Made by a program: the position numbers and the translations under genes. DNA of 64,000 nucleotides from Actinomycetota bacterium (GTDB lineage Bacteria; Actinomycetota; Acidimicrobiia; Acidimicrobiales; Microtrichaceae), in assembly GCA_016703525.1 (NCBI GenBank), contig JADJBW010000009.1, positions 62,001 through 126,000 on the forward strand, given 5' to 3'. Shown here in pieces: positions 61,269 through 64,000 of this stretch. Each line of letters starts with the position of its first letter. Position 1 is the stretch's first letter. Below the pieces are notes generated by a model, which saw only the letters and a list, made by a program, of their open reading frames with translations, did no database searches and had not been told where the DNA came from.

Positions 61269-61308
61269 CAGAGTCGGGGCGGTCGGCGATCACTCGCGAC
61301 CGTTGGTC

Positions 61309-61500
61309 TCATCCGCCGATCAGTGCGGAGAGGCCGGACCCGACGGCGTAGATGCCGAGCCACAGTGGAAGGGAGACAGCCACTGCGATGGCAATTCCGT
61401 ACGCGGCATCCTTGCCGTCACCGGAGGGAATCCCAAAGAGCCGGGGCGAACGGCCATCCGGGGAAGGTGACAGCACGTCGTCGCGAAGTGGAAGTGCCAT
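61309..61500 (-). CDS. Small membrane protein, hypothetical
   Basis: A 63-residue protein with a polar N-terminal half (MALPLRDDVLSPSPDGR) and one hydrophobic helix (AYGIAIAVAVSLPLWLGIYA) ending GSGLSALIGG. GAGGA lies eight bases before the ATG, and the gene is followed by two hairpins, which supports a real small gene. Not recognised. Confidence 0.5.
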   Translation of the reverse strand: MALPLRDDVLSPSPDGRSPRLFGIPSGDGKDAAYGIAIAVAVSLPLWLGIYAVGSGLSALIGG

Positions 61501-61681
61501 AGGAAGATCCTCGCCGGAGTAGGGGCGGTGTTGCCATCATCCAAAAGGGTGATTCGCCGGGAGGACGTTGGCGCGTCACCTGCCGTTTCCTCGACTTTCA
61601 TGGCGATCGCCGACCGTGTCGCAGCGACGATCACCCGGAGGCGACCGCCGGAGGTGTCGGGAGCGGATCCGAACGCGGCCG

Positions 61682-61687
61682 CTACGA
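61682..61687 (+). promoter_or_regulatory. Candidate -10 box (TACGAT) for the tandem sensor-kinase-like gene
   Basis: TACGAT lies 28 bases upstream of the ATG at 61716, with GGGAG between. Confidence 0.35.
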
Positions 61688-61715
61688 TGCGGCATCCGGG
61701 GACGGGAGCGTGTGG

Positions 61716-64000
61716 ATGACGGCCGCGAACGCTGCAGGCGAACGCTGAACGCGAGCACGCCGAGCCCGCCGGGGCAGCCGCTGTCGGTCGTCGCCCCGCA
61801 CCGGCGCGGCGCATCCTGCTGTGGCTGGGCCTCGGGGCCACGCTGTACGAGATCGGCAACATCGTCGGCAGCCCGTCATTTGTCCGCCTGCGCAGCGGCA
61901 CGGGCATCGACAGCGATGTGGTGGTCGTGCTCATCTCGGTCGCCGTGCTGGCGTCGCTTCCGCTGGCGGCTCGGCGACCGCGGATGTCGTGGGTGTTGTG
62001 CGTCGGCGGCGTGCTCTCGACGGTGGCGATCACGCCGGCCCTCCATCGTGCGAGCCCGGGAACCGTTCGCTCGCTGGGGTCGGTCGACGTGCTGGTGGTG
62101 GATTCCACCCTCGGCATGAGCGCCGCCGCGTTGTGTGCGGTGGCCGCGTGGTGGGGCTTCCTGGGCGATCCGCGGGCGCGGCGCACCTCGTGGCGCACGG
62201 TCGTCGCGTCCCTGATCGTGCTGGTGGGCGTGCGATTCGCCGTGCTCCTCGTGGTGTTCGGCGCGCCGTCGCTGTTCCTGGTTCGGTTCATCGGGATTGC
62301 GGTCGGCGATCTGGGCGTCCCCCTGTTGAGCTTTGCGCTCGGACGGCTGCTGCGAGGCGCCTCGTCCGACGGAGCGGAAGCGCCGCCGGGGTTCGAGTCG
62401 GTGCTCGGGTGGAGCGGCGTGGAGCAACGCCAGTTCGCCGCGTCGCTGCACGATGTCGCGTCCCATGAGCTCGCGCCGATGGTGGCCCTCTTGGAGCGCC
62501 AGCACCGGTTGGAGGCGAGCCGAGGCGACGCCGAGTCGGCCGAGTCGGCCGAGTTCCTCCACGAGATGGCACAACTCGGTCGGGAGGCCATCGACCGACT
62601 CCGCGACCTGGTCGCCGCGCTGCGGTCGGAGCCCGAGAGCGGGATGTTCCGTCCGACTCGCACGCCGGCCGACACCGCGCTCGACGAGGTCGCGCTGCGT
62701 CGGTCGATCGCCGCCATGTCGTGGATGGGCGCGCCCGTCGAGGTGCGGGTCGCCGGCCTCGATACCGAGATGGACCGGCGGGTGGCCGCCCTGTGCTGGC
62801 GGGCGATACACGAGGGCATCGCCAACGCCGCTCGACACGCCGGCGCGGCCCCGGTGTCGGTCACCCTCACGGTCGAGGCGCGCGACGTTCGGCTGACCAT
62901 CGTGAATCCGGTGGGCGGTGACACCGGGGGGCTCGCGAGCCCGGACGCGCCGCTCGGGTTCGGGCTGGGTCTCGCGTCGCTGACGGAATCGGCTCGGCGT
63001 CTCGGCGGCAGCCTCGCGGCGGGCCGGGCCAGGAACCACTTCGAGCTTCGGCTGTGGGTGCCGGTGCATCCGGGCGTTGTTCGTCGCGCCGGGGCAGTGC
63101 TGTCGCAGGTTGTCCGCACCGTCAGCGTCGGCGATCCCGTGGAACGATCGAGGCCCCAGCCGCTCGACCGTACGTCGATGGCCCGCCGAGTGCGCGTGGC
63201 GACCCGCTGGATCGGCCGCTCCGACCTGGGGCTCGTCGCGCTCGCGTTGGTCGGTGCCGCCGGGTCGGTCGTCGCCGAAGCGGTGCGAGGCCACGTGACC
63301 GCTGCGCCGTGGATCGATCCGTCGTCGATCGGGCGGTCGGTCCTGGTGGCGATCGCCGTCGTCGCGTTGCTGGTACGTCGTCGCGTGCCGGTGAGCGCCA
63401 TGGTGCTCGGCTCGGTCACGCTGGTCGCGACGTTGGACCAGTCGGTACCGCCGACGCTGATCGCGGTGTGGATCATCCTGCTCACCGTTGCGGTCACCGT
63501 CGACTCGGGGCAGCGCGCCGCGGCCCGACTCGCGCTCGTCGGCCTGCAGGCGGCGCTCGTCGCCGCGGCGATGGTGGTGAGCCTCGTGCCCGGCGACGGG
63601 AGCTCCGCCACGAGCCGCGCCGCCGCCAACTTCGCGTTTCGCACGATGCTGATCGCCATCTCGTCGCTCGCCGTGTGGCTCGCCGGCGAGTGGTTGGTCC
63701 TTCGCCGTCGGCGGGTGGCCGACGTGGCCAGGAGCCACGGGGCGGCGCGCGACCAGGGGCTTGCCGCGGTGATCGCCGGAACGGCGTCGGAACGGCTCCG
63801 TCTGGTGGGCGAACTGCACGCGATGATGGCGCAGCGCCTGGTCCTGCTCGCCACGTTGTCGGATTCGGCCCGGCAGCGTTTGGAGCGCGGCGAGTCGTCG
63901 TCGCTCGACCGCGACCTCGCGTCGATCACCGACACGTGCCGCGAGGTTCGTGCCGAACTCGATCACCTGGTCGGTCGCCTCGACCCGAACGCCGGAGCGA
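61716..64000 (+). CDS. Tandem membrane sensor histidine-kinase-like protein (partial; probable frameshift near 61742)
   Basis: One frame is open from about 61720 to the window end (about 760 codons, no stop). Its start is probably ATG 61716 (MTAANAAGER), which needs a one-base shift near 61742. First module: five or so helices (61810-62340), a HisKA_3-like helix with SLHDVASHELAPMVALLE (62442), and an ATPase domain with HEGIANAARHAG (N box, 62808) and LGFGLGLASLTESARRLGGS (G box, 62953). A second membrane block (63220-63720) and a second kinase-like helix (RLRLVGELHAMMAQRLVLLA, 63800) then follow in the same chain. The end is cut off. A NarL-type partner regulator would be expected nearby. 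Confidence 0.75.

Noticed and set aside
62333..62896. Alternative plus-strand frames across the sensor-kinase-like gene
   Set aside because: They are Arg/Ser-rich shifts of the true frame, which alone shows the N box, the G box and membrane helices.

Overview
The window is a dense, very GC-rich stretch of chromosome from a high-GC Gram-positive bacterium. An actinobacterium of the class Acidimicrobiia (Ilumatobacter-like) is the best fit. This is inferred from the SCO1664 / DUF3090 / MSMEG_4193 gene trio, the order argS-lysA-hom-thrC-rho-rpmE-prfA-prmC-tsaC-glyA-wecA-atp, the F420-type FrhB protein, MeaB, LytR-CpsA-Psr proteins, many GTG starts and many leaderless promoters. No phage, plasmid, IS element or CRISPR array is visible.

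Layout. 1-2131 (minus): a conserved actinobacterial trio leading into a gene cut by the window start. 2250-9136: accessory genes, namely a lipoprotein, a four-hairpin repeat array in a convergent gap, an FrhB-family iron-sulfur protein, a DUF2752 protein, an ECF sigma factor coupled to a membrane protein ending in a thioredoxin-like WCPHC domain, an AbiEi/DUF559-type gene bracketed by two 44-bp palindromes, and an acyl-CoA dehydrogenase. 9211-12219: an LCP cell-wall ligase, tRNA-Arg(CCG) and tyrS. 12330-28557: argS, lysA, a cyclic-di-GMP phosphodiesterase-like gene, hom-thrC plus a phosphoglycerate-mutase-like gene where homoserine kinase would be expected, a divergent rho, rpmE, prfA, prmC, tsaC and a cNMP-binding protein. 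28580-36725: a thiolase-like enzyme, two secreted proteins, rpiB, glyA, a WecA-type transferase and an N-acyl-D-amino-acid deacylase-type amidohydrolase. 36742-42535: a palindromic operator and a branched-chain-amino-acid-type ABC transporter with a fused LivH-LivM permease. 42591-50934: the complete F1Fo ATP synthase operon with two b-type subunits. 51050-61134: three SGNH-hydrolase-like exported proteins, glpX, small unknowns, an L,D-transpeptidase with an MFS transporter, NifU-domain protein, meaB and an enoyl-CoA hydratase. 61716 to the end: a long reading frame, open past the window edge, encoding two successive membrane-plus-sensor-kinase-like modules.

Data quality. At least eleven genes, including tyrS (twice), hom, atpI, atpE and atpG, are broken by single-base indels although both halves align with one conserved protein, and one gene contains an implausible G/C homopolymer tract. 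The simplest reading is uncorrected sequencing or assembly error, so these are annotated as genes with probable frameshifts, not pseudogenes.

How the genes work together: the central block supplies aspartate-family amino acids (lysine, threonine), translation (ArgRS, TyrRS, L31, RF1 and its methylase, TsaC), one-carbon metabolism (GlyA) and ATP. The flanks hold acyl-CoA metabolism, wall modification and signalling.
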